From: Tetradesmus obliquus
Lineage: Eukaryota > Chlorophyta > Chlorophyceae > Sphaeropleales > Scenedesmaceae
DNA length: 64,000 nucleotides
Assembly (NCBI GenBank): GCA_030272155.1
Contig: CP126195.1
Location: 6,245,001-6,309,000, forward strand
Direction of reading: 5' to 3'
Part shown: piece by piece, positions 23,090 to 33,294 of the stretch
Layout: each line of letters starts with the position of its first letter
Numbering within the stretch: the stretch's first letter is position 1
Program-made: the position numbers and the translations under genes
Notes under the pieces: generated by a model
What the model was told of the DNA's origin: nothing
The model's database searches: none
Seen by the model: the letters and a program-made list of their open reading frames with translations, nothing else

Positions 23090-25813
23090 CACTATGGTCA
23101 CCGAGATGTCCAGCTGCATGTCCAGGCATGTCCAGTTGCATGGTGTGCAACTGGACATGCCATGTGGCATGTCCAGTGTGAGACTGGACATGGCCATGTC
23201 CAGCATGCTGCTGGACATCGAGTAGGTGACTGGACACGATACTGGACACGGCAATTGGACTTTCATCAACTGCCTATTACCGTTATATCAAACGTATTTG
23301 ATGCAGTAAACAAGTGTTCGCGGCAGGACAGCAATGTCGAGGTGCTTGGGTTTGCGCCCTCGACCCCCTGGTACCAAGTCACTGCAGCTGCAACTGCCAA
23401 GTGGGCAAGTGACCCATGGGCTGTAACACAATCAGCATGTAGCTGCTGCAATACAAACAGAATCTGGCAGCTGCTGCAATCACAACAACATTAACAGCAC
23501 GCAGCTGCTGCATGACAGCAAAGGCACCCAGCTGCTGCAATCACAACATAAGCAGCGAGGACACCACGCGGAACAGCTGCCAAGAACTGCATTGACAAGA
23601 TTGCGTCTCTACCACTTGTACAGATGATGCCTATGCCAACTGCATTCACTGTGCATCCTGTTGCAGGCAGCGCCAGCACAGCAACGCACCAGCTGCCACT
23701 ACCGCTGCATGCCACCATCTGCCAACGAAAACATACAAGTTCCAGCAGCTGCTGATCGCGCACTGGTGTCTGCGTAGCCGGCATCAACTGCGAGTTGGCA
23801 GGCTGCCACTGCCTGCATTGTACATGTGTAGCGGTTGTTTCAAAGAACACCCCTGCAGCAGTGCAGCAGAAACAGAGCAGCTGCACTTACATTTGCATGC
23901 TGCAGCTTAGGATGTGGCACTTGTTGAGGTTGGCGTTATCTCAATCAAGGTCTGGGCCAACCGGCGTTTGCGCGTTGATTGGCGCCCGCCACGCACCACT
24001 ACATGCAACACTACAGAGCAGCAGCATTTGCGCCAACATAATCGCTGCCACTGAATCGCACATATGAGGCAGACTGCTAGCAATGCCACACCGCTCAAGC
24101 TCACCAGGAAGTGCATCAGCCATGCCACGCTGCCGGAAAGTCGGCCCCTGTGTCTCTATAGGGAAGGTCTGCGCACCAACAGAGGTCTCATGTCAATATA
24201 TCACAATGGTGGTCTCCAAGCAGGCTGTCTGCTGCTGCATTAGATACAGTGGCGCCATGCTGACTGCAATCAAGTAGGACCCATGCACGCAGGAAGTAGA
24301 AGCTGGATGGGTGGCGCGCACACCACATGGAGGGCATTGCGAGCAAGTATGGTGTGTGTGAAGTGCGTCGCAAGCACGTTCCACATTATGCAACTGCTGG
24401 CCTGCTGGGCATGCTGTCTGCTGCGTGCGTATGTTCATGCACGCGTTGCCAAGAATTATCACGACAAGCCCTGCAGCAAGTGGCATGCTCTTGATTGGGA
24501 GAGCTGTCACTTCACAGCAGCAGCAGCAGTAGCAGCAGCTGTAACCTGCTACCTGTTATGTTCTAACGTTTTCGTTGTTCTGACCTACCTGTGATGCTGG
24601 GAGACGGGCAGCTGACAGGAGCCTGCACACAGCAGCAGCAGCCACGCAGGTGACACACAACTGCACCTGTGGACAACCTGCATGCACCCAGCCTCTACAG
24701 CTGACATAGCACTGCTGATGCTGCTGTACCTGAAACTGATCTTGATCTGGTGATGGTGTGATCATTCCTGCGACAGTACTGCTGCACTGCTGCAACTGTA
24801 GCTGCTGCTGCTGCTGCTGCTGTGAGCTGGGCGCCCTAGCAGCTGCAGGGCTGGGTGCTGTCGTTTCAGCCGCTGCTGATCTGGGTAAGAGTCGCTCACC
24901 ATGTCATCAAAGTATCAAGATAAGCAGTAGCAGCTCCATGCGCTTTCTACAGCATTGAAATCCTGCAGGATCAACCTTGCAGCTGCATAGTGCTTCAAGG
25001 ACTGCTGCTGCTCAATGAGCAGGCGTCTGCAGCCTCACAAACGCCCAATAACCGCTTTGATCTGTTGTCATTCATTAACGCTTTCAGCGATGGTCTCTGC
25101 CAGTGGACACGAGCTTGCAGTCTGTTTCAGCCGCGTGCACCATATGCAACGCAGCAGCAGTGCGCGACACAGGTGCGATCGCTGTAATGCTTCAGCAGTA
25201 ATCATATTGATCATCGTTTGCAGCTGTTTGCTTACCAGTAGACGAACAGTTCACGAGCGTATGCCATCTGACCATTTTGTATTTTAACAAGTGACACACC
25301 TTGCAGCAGCGCGCAATGGGGCTATACGGGCCACTAAACTTACTGTAATAGAACTAAACGATGTGTTTGGAAGGCTGCTGCTTCGGCAGCGGGGGAAAGT
25401 CGTGCAATGCTGTAGTGACATGCTGATCTTCGTCTTGAGGCGCTGTCGTGCCATAAGACACCATAAATGCTGCTATATATGATGATTCTTTGCTTTATCG
25501 CACGCTTTGGCGTGAATATCAAGCCGGTGTTGACGTGATATCGACAAACCCTACAGCAAGCCCATGGGCTGGCCAGCTGACGTGCTGCTGTTCAGCGACA
25601 CAGTGTAAGCGGCATACATGCAACAACACCTACTTGCGGCGTTTCAGCTGGGTATCGTGCCGTACAACGCATCAGCAGCAGCACATGTCCATCTGCAGGC
25701 AGACTGCCAGTCCAGTGGACCTGCAACTGGACATGCAAACCCACCAACTGGACACGATTTGGTGCCACTGGACATGGCTGGACATGCAGCTGGACATCTC
25801 GGTGACCATAGTG
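23090..25813. mobile_element. Non-autonomous CACTA (EnSpm/CMC) DNA transposon
   Basis: 2,724 bases with inverted termini that start CACTATGGTCACCGAGATGT and end in its complement; the terminal repeats match over about 46 bases with one mismatch. Next to both ends are many TGTCCAG/CTGGACA motifs (about 23100-23260 and 25685-25795), the arrangement used for transposase binding in CACTA elements. Flanking TT on both sides is compatible with a very short target duplication. The interior has no recognisable transposase, so it depends on another copy for movement. Confidence 0.85.
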
Positions 25814-26208
25814 TTACAGCCTGCATACTGCAGCACACAGTTTGTCTCGGCACTCTACAATGCTACTCGCATATGACAGAGTGCCAAGTGATTACGCTCT
25901 GCAAAGAGCCACATACATGCTTTAGTATATTATCAGTATCACGTAGATTGCTGTGTTGTCAGCAATGGAGCAGTTCTGACGGAGAACCTCCTGTCCTATT
26001 CCACAGGCAGTATACTACGCCTGGTCCGTGATATGATGGACCGACCTCTTTAGTGGGCTTTTGCCCCTTCGGTTGTGCCTCTTGTCTATTGGTATTCTAG
26101 GCTCCAGCCTATATAAGCAGTGTCACCGGCAGTGAAATGTAACAGTTCTCTCGATGCTTTCGGCTGAGTCCTTCGGCAGGTCTCACCTACGGACGCCAAA
26201 TTCTATCA
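25814..26208 (+). repeat. 3' LTR, right fragment (LTR positions about 14-410)
   Basis: Starts TTACAGCCTGCATACTG directly after the CACTA end and runs to the LTR terminus TTCTATCA. It overlaps the left fragment by about 258 LTR bases, so the insertion is not a clean split. Confidence 0.9.
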
Positions 26209-26213
26209 GTCTC
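26209..26213. repeat. Target-site duplication GTCTC (right)
   Basis: Right-hand partner of the GTCTC at 19546-19550. It confirms that 19551 and 26208 are the outer ends of one insertion. Confidence 0.88.
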
Positions 26214-26691
26214 GGGACCCCGTTCGTCCTTTGCTCGCCCTCACACTTGCACGTTCTCACTTTTGTTTACATCCTCAAGCGCCCTCCGCTATTTCCGCTC
26301 CCTGCAAAGAGAGCGTAGACACTTTAATCTGGTGTGTTGCTGTTGGCGTAAAGTATGATTTACTTCTTTTCCCGTACTCGTAAATACCTACAAACATGCA
26401 GCTACCTTCATGCTGCATACTTGTCAGTGTCACAACATGTTTCCCAGTCAAACATGTTGCACACCACCGTCAAAACAGGTCACCACCCTTATTTCCCTTA
26501 GTCAATGCGATACACAAACAACATGCCAACGTACTACTGCATCTGCCTACATGCAGCAGCTTGGGGGAAGTTGTGCATGGGCTGCTGCTCACAGAGCACT
26601 GCTGCTTCACTGCAAGCATGCTATGAGCCACCAGCCCACACTGCACAAAGCCAACAAACCCTGCAGTGCATACCAGCACTGCCTCCTCCCC

Positions 26692-27783
26692 CTACGACCC
26701 ACCAGCCGGCCAAGCGCGGTTCACCTGGCTCAGCATGGCAGCCGAGATCCGCAACATGTCACGCAAGCCCAGGGTGTAGTAGCGGAGGTAGCACTCCGAC
26801 TTCCAGTCACCCTGGAACCGCGTGAAGAACGGCGCCAGACCCGATGCAAGGGCCCCAGACGCACCACCACGCCGCAGCGAGTGTGACGCATACTGGCTGG
26901 GATCCAGCCCCAGCAGCGCCACCAGCTCCTTCACACCACTGGCCAAGCCGTCAAAAGTGAGCGGCTGCAGCACTCCATCCGCACCCCTAAACATGAAGAA
27001 GGGGTCAGCGGGGGCTGCGGGGTGCGCTGCCACATAATCCTGATACAAGCGAACAGGATCCAGCGGCGCACCCTTGCTGCCCGTCACAAAGATAACATGC
27101 TCCCGCTCGCGAAACTGCAGCGTCTTTGTCTCACGCAGCGTGAGGCGCAGCGCATACAGCTCAGGCACAAACACCACATCGCAGCGACGCAGGTGTTTGC
27201 GCCCTTCAAATAAAACACTGCTGCCAGGCACCAGGTTGGACCTGCGCAGCATGCCAAACACGCCTATCACACAGGCAAGCACCAAGCACTGCACCCTGCT
27301 ATGCCAGCCACGCTGCAGCTGCAGCACCCAGCACAGCAGCATCTCCATGGTGATGGGGCGCTTCTGCTGCTGGCAGGCACCGCGCACCCGCCGGATGCCC
27401 TTCAGCTGCCGCTGCAGCAGCGTGTAGCCAGACCAATCGACCGGCCCAAACGACCCCAGATGGTACTTGAGGCCAGCCAGCTGATTCTTGATGGTGGCGG
27501 CTGAACACGTGGCTGCAAGGAAGGCCGCATAGGCTCGCAGCAATCCTTCTGTGGGATGTAGCCAGCAGGGGTCCAGGGGCAGGCCGCACGCCAGCAGCCA
27601 CCGCACGTAGTACAGGGCGGAATCACTGTACTTGGCGGCCGTGCTGCCGGCAAGGCCCTGGCTGGAGTACGCCAGAGCCCGCAGCCCAAACAGGAGCAGC
27701 GCAGGTGTAGGCTGTACGCCTGCCAAACAACACACCGGTACACACGCAGAGCATACATGATGCTGTAAGAGAGAGACGGCCAC
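26692..27783 (-). CDS. DIRS tyrosine recombinase
   Basis: 363-codon open frame. The N-terminal part is an SAM-like core-binding region (GSTAAKYSDSALYYVRWLLA). The C-terminal catalytic region has the family residues in order: Arg in G-M-L-R-R-S-N near residue 178, H-S-L-R-R near residue 300, and the nucleophile Tyr in Y-L-R-Y-Y near residue 331. The enzyme would integrate the circular cDNA without making target duplications. The first ~25 residues (Cys/Leu-rich) may be upstream of the real start. No frame breaks. Confidence 0.9.
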   Translation of the reverse strand: MAVSLLQHHVCSACVPVCCLAGVQPTPALLLFGLRALAYSSQGLAGSTAAKYSDSALYYVRWLLACGLPLDPCWLHPTEGLLRAYAAFLAATCSAATIKNQLAGLKYHLGSFGPVDWSGYTLLQRQLKGIRRVRGACQQQKRPITMEMLLCWVLQLQRGWHSRVQCLVLACVIGVFGMLRRSNLVPGSSVLFEGRKHLRRCDVVFVPELYALRLTLRETKTLQFREREHVIFVTGSKGAPLDPVRLYQDYVAAHPAAPADPFFMFRGADGVLQPLTFDGLASGVKELVALLGLDPSQYASHSLRRGGASGALASGLAPFFTRFQGDWKSECYLRYYTLGLRDMLRISAAMLSQVNRAWPAGGS

Positions 27784-28029
27784 AAGAAAGATGTTGAATC
27801 AGGACAGGGGGGCCAAACCTGCCATGAAGAAGCAGCGGACTGCAGCGGGCATAATACACGTGAGCGGGGGCGATGCACAGGCAATGCAAAGAACGCAGCG
27901 ACAACATGTGCACGTGCACAGCACGACCCAGACAAGACCAGGCCACAATGCCATCCTGACGCTGCGGCAATCACCCCGCCCCGCCCAACCCGCTGCACCG
28001 CCCGCTGCCAGTTGCTGGCGGCTGACACA

Positions 28030-29406
28030 TCAGCAAGGCTGCAGGAACGCCAGCGTAGGCACGGGGCTGCGGCCCTGCTGCCGCAGCCAGTCGCGCAGCG
28101 CTGAGCGGAAGGTGCCCCATTCCTGCCGCGACGCTGCATCCGCCAGAACATTGGTGCTGCTGCTGATCCAGAAAGGCTGCAGCCGAAAATCCAGCTGCAC
28201 CTCAAGTGTGAACAGCTGCAGCAGGTACTGCAAGGCCTGCTCATAGCAGACCTTTCCCTTAACCGTCCCCTTGCTGAGCCAGGCGAAGACGTTGCTGTTG
28301 TCAACGCCCAGCTGCCAGTACTGGACCTGCAGGTAAGAGCCGTACAGCCGCGCCATCACCAGCACAGCATACAGCTCCCACAGCTGGATCGGCGCCTCTA
28401 CTGCCGGTGCATCCTCATACAGCTGCCGGCACTGCTGTGCTGTCAGGCCACAGAAGCCACCATCCACAAAGATCCCAATTCCTGGCACCTCGGTGTCCCA
28501 AACCCCGCAGGCGTCAGTGCTGAGAAGCTGCCAGGGGCGTGGCTGCCGGCCCAAAATGCTGCGGCAGCCATTGAACTGCTGCAGCGCTGCATGCCACCAC
28601 CGCAAGGCCAGCCGCGCCTCGCTCCGCAGGTACACCTTGTGGTGCGGCTTGCGGCACCGCAGGCCACACTGGCGGATGGGGTTAAGCAGCAGTGGGCCAC
28701 CCCAAACCACGTCGCTGGCCCACTGAAGCCTGCCCACCACTGAATCCAGCTCCCGCTTGGTGCAGCGGCTGTTACCGCTGAACTGCCGCACCAGCTGCTG
28801 CAGCTGCGCCACACGCCCAGCTGTCAAACGCAGCTGCATGCTGCAGCTGTCAATCTCCAACCCCAGCGTCTGCATCACCTGGGCAGGCGGTGCAGACTTG
28901 TGCAAGCTGGGCACAAAGCCAATGTGCAGCAGCGCTGCACACAAGACATGGAAGCCCAGCAAGCAGCGCAGACGGTCGCTGTCGAAGATATTAAAGTCAT
29001 CCAGAAGCGCATACACCACCTGCCATCCTAGGCGCTGCATCAGCCTGACAAGCGCCTGGCTGAACCTGTCAGCCACCTCAGGCCCGTGTCGCAGGCCGAA
29101 CAGCACCCGTGTGCCCCATACCTCAACCTCCGCTGCCCGGTCACCATTGCTGTGGCTGCTGCTGCCGCAGGTGCCGCTGCTGCTGCTGCTGCTGCCAGAG
29201 CTGTGGTGATCGCCGCTGCTGTTGTCACGGCTGCCGGCTGCCATGCCACCAGACAAAGACACTGCCGGCACCCGGAAGGCCAGGTACGGCCAATGCCAAG
29301 GGCTGGCCGGCAGCTGGTGGAAGTACGAATGCACATCCACCTTGCACATCCAGCCGCCAGGCTGCACTGCCTCTGCAAACTGCCGTGCTGTCATGAAGCG
29401 GCGGGG
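28030..29406 (-). CDS. DIRS reverse transcriptase / RNase H (C-terminal part of pol)
   Basis: In frame with the upstream ORF but separated by TAG at 29409-29407; the first ATG is 29394. RT landmarks: K-V-D-V-H-S-Y-F-H-Q-L-P, F-G-L-R-H-G-P-E-V, and the catalytic Y-A-L-L-D-D-F. The RNase H part follows with S-T-D-A-C, Q-L-W-E-L, L-G-V-D-N-S-N and N-V-L-A-D-A-A-S, supplying the acidic residues. A Ser/Gly-rich insertion (about 29145-29245) coincides with a triplet tract in the fingers region. The protein ends before the recombinase ORF with a gap of about 250 bases. Confidence 0.92.
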   Translation of the reverse strand, partial: PRRFMTARQFAEAVQPGGWMCKVDVHSYFHQLPASPWHWPYLAFRVPAVSLSGGMAAGSRDNSSGDHHSSGSSSSSSGTCGSSSHSNGDRAAEVEVWGTRVLFGLRHGPEVADRFSQALVRLMQRLGWQVVYALLDDFNIFDSDRLRCLLGFHVLCAALLHIGFVPSLHKSAPPAQVMQTLGLEIDSCSMQLRLTAGRVAQLQQLVRQFSGNSRCTKRELDSVVGRLQWASDVVWGGPLLLNPIRQCGLRCRKPHHKVYLRSEARLALRWWHAALQQFNGCRSILGRQPRPWQLLSTDACGVWDTEVPGIGIFVDGGFCGLTAQQCRQLYEDAPAVEAPIQLWELYAVLVMARLYGSYLQVQYWQLGVDNSNVFAWLSKGTVKGKVCYEQALQYLLQLFTLEVQLDFRLQPFWISSSTNVLADAASRQEWGTFRSALRDWLRQQGRSPVPTLAFLQPC

Positions 29407-31527
29407 CTAGTAGCGAATGTGGTCATTAACAGCAGCGCCAGACGGTCGAGCAAAGTCATGTATACGACGAGCTCCAGTCGGCGCTGCTGCCGGCCCTTTG
29501 GGCACCACACCAGTGGCATGCACCCAAGGAGAGTGCACGCCAGCTGGGGGCACCGCCACGTGGCCTTCACCAAGCTCCTGTGCTGCCGCCTCTGCTGCAA
29601 ACGCGGCAAGGCCAGGCCGCACAGAGTAGTTTGTGCAATCAAACGCTGGCACCACATGGCCGGGGTGCACAATAGGCACACCATCCTCCAGCCAGCGTAC
29701 CAGCGCATCGCAGTCCGGGTCCCCGGCAAACAACTGCCGTGCATGAGCTGCATTGAGGGGCCACCGACTGCGCTGCGCAGCCACCCAGTCCATGAGGCCC
29801 GGGCCCCACTGCTGCGGCTGTAGGCGGCTGCCAGACGTAGCGTCTGCTGGGTCGTTCACTCTGCAGTCCATCCTGCTAGGCGACGGCTGGTGGGGCTGGG
29901 CTGCTGCTGCAGCACGCTGCGGCTGCAGATCATCAACAACCCCTGGGCTGCCACTGCTGTCAGCTGACGGCTCATCACCCCACTCCCAGCGTTCTGCGTA
30001 CGATGAATCAAGCACCTCCAGCAGCACCGCGGCACGCTGCTTGATGACAGACAAAGGGTACAATGTCACCAGCTCGCGCACCAGCGGCGGGAACTCCAGC
30101 AGCAACGTGTCGTAATCAACATGATCCGGCACATCACCAGCCGCCACGGGCTGGCACTGCTGCAAAGGCTGCTGCCCTGGCCCTGTCAAACGCTGCTGCT
30201 GCAGCTGCTGCTGCTGCGGCTGAGGGGGCGCCGGGCTACGGGCTGCTGCGCGGATGGCAGCAGCCAAGGAGGTGGCGTGGCTGACGTACAAGATAGGCGC
30301 TTGCCATATTAGCGCTGAGACTGCACAAGCATGTTGTGCTGAACAAAGCTTTGCAGATGATTGGCTGCTTAGACAGCAGTATATGCGTGCTGATGCAGTG
30401 GGCTGAGGCACAGGCAACCACTTCTCTGCAGCACTAACCCCTGCAGGAGGGCTGATCGCACAGCCTTGGCACTGCCATAACTGCTTGATCGCCTGCACCA
30501 CATCTCTGCAGCACTAACCCCTGCAGGAGGGCTGATCGCACAGCCTTGGCACTGCCATAACTGCTTGATCGCCTGCGTGCAGTTACACTAAGGTTTGCAT
30601 TCCCGCGGAGTGGCACCCGTGGCTACTGCCGACCTACAGACACACTGCAGGCTCACAGAGCCGAGATCTCAGGTCGTGCGGTTACATCTCGACAGACTGT
30701 TGGTGTAAGTCACAAGAACTCAGATCGGGGTGATTCTTCGCGTGCCGCAGCACGGCACACGCGCCAAGGAAATACACACTCGCAGGGTAGATCAATCGGC
30801 ATCAATGACAGTCACTTTGACTTGCCAGTGCCACTTGAACCACCAAAGCATGACAAAATGCACATCCATGCATGCACAAGCTGCAGAACTAGCACAGCAG
30901 GAGCCAATCGGACAAAGGAGCTGAACGGTTACGTCAGCTGACGTACAAGATAGGCGCTTGCCATATTAGCGCTGAGACTGCACAAGCATGTTGTGCTGAA
31001 CAAAGCTTTGCAGATGATTGGCTGCTTAGACAGCAGTATATGCGTGCTGATGCAGTGGGCTGAGGCACAGGCAACCACACCCCCCAAACACCAGATGCTT
31101 ACTGGCAAGCAACGGGTGTTTGCCAAAGCCGTAGCCCACAAGCACTGCAAATCATGTGGTAATTGTGTACAATGGCTGAACACATGTGCAACACACAACC
31201 AGATGTAAGTGAGTGTGATAGTCATTCCAAAGTTGAGTCAAGCTGCCATGGCTACACAGTGCCTGCACTCAAGGCTACTGCTGCATGATGAGCTTCTGGC
31301 GCTGTTCCACCACACCACCGCTGCAGGATCACAGTGCCTACCATGACGTTGCTCGCCTGGCGTACGGTCACTGCTGTGATGAGCTTCTGTCGCTATTCCA
31401 CCACACCCTACAACTGGCTTTGCCGCTGGCTCATGGCTCAGGAAGGAAATGACCAACCACTAGCTGCAAGCAAAAACCCATATCGTGCGACACAGCCAAC
31501 AGTACTCGCTGCTGAAGCCCAGCACTG

Positions 31528-31562
<35 letters not shown>

Positions 31563-32948
31563 AGCACTGACATGCCTGCTCAGTCACAACTGGCTTCAGA
31601 CGGGTCACTGGCTGTCTTTGAGCTCAGTCTAGCCTGGCCTTGGAAGTGCTGGTTGAGATTCATGCCATCATGGTAGGTTCTTCTTGCCTCCAGGTGGTGC
31701 TTGGACACGGTGTCCTGCTGTTGCTGCCACACATGTCGAGTCAGCCTTCTGGTGCTGCATGAAGTCGATACTGCTGCTAAACAGCTTAACGATAAATACT
31801 AGCTTTGTTTTTGCCAAACACTGCAAAGCCGAAGCTCACTGCACGCAGGGGGACGCGAAGAATATCTCTGCAGCACTAACCCCTGCAGGAGGGCTGATCG
31901 CACAGCCTTGGCACTGCCATAACTGCTTGATCGCCTGCGTGCAGTTACACTAAGGTTTGCATTCCCGCGGAGTGGCACCCGTGGCTACTGCCGACCTACA
32001 GACACACTGCAGGCTCACAGAGCCGAGATCTCAGGTCGTGCGGTTACATCTCGACAGACTGTTGGTGTAAGTCACAAGAACTCAGATCGGGGTGATTCTT
32101 CGCGTGCCGCAGCACGGCACACGCGCCAAGGAAATACACACTCGCAGGGTAGATCAATCGGCATCAATGACAGTCACTTTGACTTGCCAGTGCCACTTGA
32201 ACCACCAAAGCATGACAAAATGCACATCCATGCATGCACAAGCTGCAGAACTAGCACAGCAGGAGCCAATCGGACAAAGGAGCTGAACGGTTACGTCATG
32301 GCTGGCGACCGGAGCCACGCTGGTCGTAGCGGCAGCAGCAACAGGCTGGTCCTGAGCTGCGGCTGCACCGCTACTAATGTTGGCCGGGGCGCCACCCTGC
32401 TTGCAGGCAGGTGGCCGCACCGCCAAGGACGGCACAGCACTGGACATCCCAAGTGCTGCCCTGCCCGTTGCTACATCGCACCCGGGCGTGGTGGAGCCGG
32501 CGCCAAGGCCCACACCAGGCAGGTCAGCATCTGCGACACTGCCAGACTCATCAGGCGCAGCAGCAGCCTCCGCCGCTGCTGCCCTATAAACTGAAGGTGC
32601 AGTGCCAGGCGTGACGGAAGGCACGGCTGGCCAACTGCAAGGACCATCACTGCTGCTGCTGCTGCTGCTGCTGCTGTCGCGGCTGCTGTTGCAGCCGCTG
32701 CGGCTGCTGCTGCTACTGCTGCTGCCGCTGCTGCTGCCGCCACAACACTCCGGCACGACCAGAGGCGCCGCGCGCAGCACAGCCCTGTGGCACGGGCTGG
32801 CGTGCGGCAAGGGGCTGCCACAGGACGGGTGCTGCATCTGCAGCGGCACCCTGCTAGACCCCTTGCCCATGCCGACGCTGCTAAGACTTTGGAAAGGTGC
32901 CGGACACCTTGCCACCAGCGCCGGCCTTGCCTGGCGCTCCGCCGCCAC
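29407..32948 (-). pseudogene. DIRS pol N-terminal region, split by a 2017-bp insertion and ending at an in-frame TAG
   Basis: Two parts, 32948-32299 and 30281-29407, form one reading frame if the insertion at 30282-32298 plus one TGGC copy (2021 bases, 2 mod 3, matching the frame offset) is discounted. The distal part is Ser/Ala/Gln-rich, then L-V-R-W-L-E-D-G-V-P and G-V-V-P-K-G, R-R-I-H-D-F-A-R-P-S-G-A-A-V-N-D, which is the start of the RT domain. It stops at TAG (29409-29407), and RT continues in the same frame directly after. As it stands the copy is broken by the insertion; the TAG may be a second lesion or a readthrough site. Confidence 0.8.
30282..32298. mobile_element. Compound non-autonomous element with TGACGTA inverted ends inside DIRS pol
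   Basis: Starts TGACGTACAAG, ends GGTTACGTCA, flanked by a 4-bp duplication TGGC (30278-30281 and 32299-32302). It consists of two units that both start TGACGTAC and end TTACGTCA: 30282-30936 (655 bases) and 30939-32298 (1360 bases), joined by GC. Both units share a ~139-base left part and a ~435-base right part. The longer unit has about 785 unique bases in the middle (31078-31862, with a CTG tract at about 31527-31561), while the shorter one has an internal ~80-base duplication instead. No transposase. It could be an LTR-type miniature element (TG...CA) or a short-TIR DNA element. Confidence 0.75.
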
Positions 32949-33294
32949 TGCCGCCGCTGCCTCCGCTGCCGCTGCCGTGCTGCTGTGGCCGCCACAGCAG
33001 GTACGGCATCACCAGGCAGACATCCACCCTGCCACCATCTGCGTCTGGGGGCAGGCCGCGCTCCCACATGGCCATCCAGACCTTGTGGTTTGCTGCCAGG
33101 AAGCCGCCCCAGTTCTTGAGCAGCTGAAACTGCTCTGACAGCGCCTGCCACGCTGCGAAGTGCACCTGCCAGCGAGGCAGGGTCTCCAGCGTGACCAGGC
33201 CCCGCCTGGCCATAGCCCGTAGTGTCTCCAGGAAAGCGCGCTCCCAGACACCCGGGTGCGGCATCTTCTCCACCAACTTGGCTGGCTCTTTCAA
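32881..33294 (-). CDS. DIRS gag-like ORF
   Basis: 138 codons beginning M-K-E-P-A-K-L-V-E-K-M-P-H-P-G-V-W-E. The middle is rich in Trp and Leu (W-Q-V-H-F-A-A-W-Q-A-L, then N-W-G-G-F-L-A-A-N-H-K-V-W), which looks like a capsid-type helical region; the tail is Gly/Ser-rich. It overlaps the next ORF by about 68 bases in a different frame, as is common between DIRS gag and pol. No zinc knuckle is seen. Assignment rests on position in the element; no direct family match is recognised. Confidence 0.55.
   Translation of the reverse strand: MKEPAKLVEKMPHPGVWERAFLETLRAMARRGLVTLETLPRWQVHFAAWQALSEQFQLLKNWGGFLAANHKVWMAMWERGLPPDADGGRVDVCLVMPYLLWRPQQHGSGSGGSGGSGGGAPGKAGAGGKVSGTFPKS

Larger units (their letters stand above)
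19551..26208 (+). mobile_element. Copia-type gag-only LTR retrotransposon (TR-GAG-like), interrupted by a CACTA element
   Basis: 5' LTR 19551-19960 starts TGACAAAATG and ends TTCTATCA. The 3' LTR starts with the same TGACAAAATG at 22819 and ends with the same TTCTATCA at 26208. The element is flanked by a perfect 5-bp duplication GTCTC (19546-19550 and 26209-26213). The only recognisable gene is gag (20136-20873); no protease, integrase, RT or RNase H was found. It is thus a non-autonomous LTR element that keeps a capsid gene. The 3' LTR is split by the CACTA element at 23090-25813, with part of the LTR present on both sides. Confidence 0.88.
26692..33294 (-). mobile_element. DIRS-like tyrosine-recombinase retrotransposon (coding extent; true ends not found)
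   Basis: In transcription order on the minus strand: gag-like ORF (33294-32881), pol N-terminal ORF (32948-29407, interrupted by an insertion), RT/RNase H (29406-28030), tyrosine recombinase (27783-26692). RT-RNase H with a tyrosine recombinase in place of a DDE integrase defines the DIRS order. The terminal repeats and internal complementary region expected of DIRS could not be identified. A shared CCTCAAGCGCCCTC near 26270 and 33305 may belong to the ends. Confidence 0.85.

Noticed and set aside
27402-28304. 300-codon minus-strand ORF overlapping the DIRS RT and recombinase frames
   Set aside because: Alternative frame of the two recognised DIRS genes; low-complexity composition and no domain.
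29407-29409. Evidence for a variant nuclear code in which TAG is sense
   Set aside because: Genes such as beta-helix copy 2 end at TAG sensibly, and only one TAG interrupts a mobile-element frame; a mutation or readthrough is simpler.
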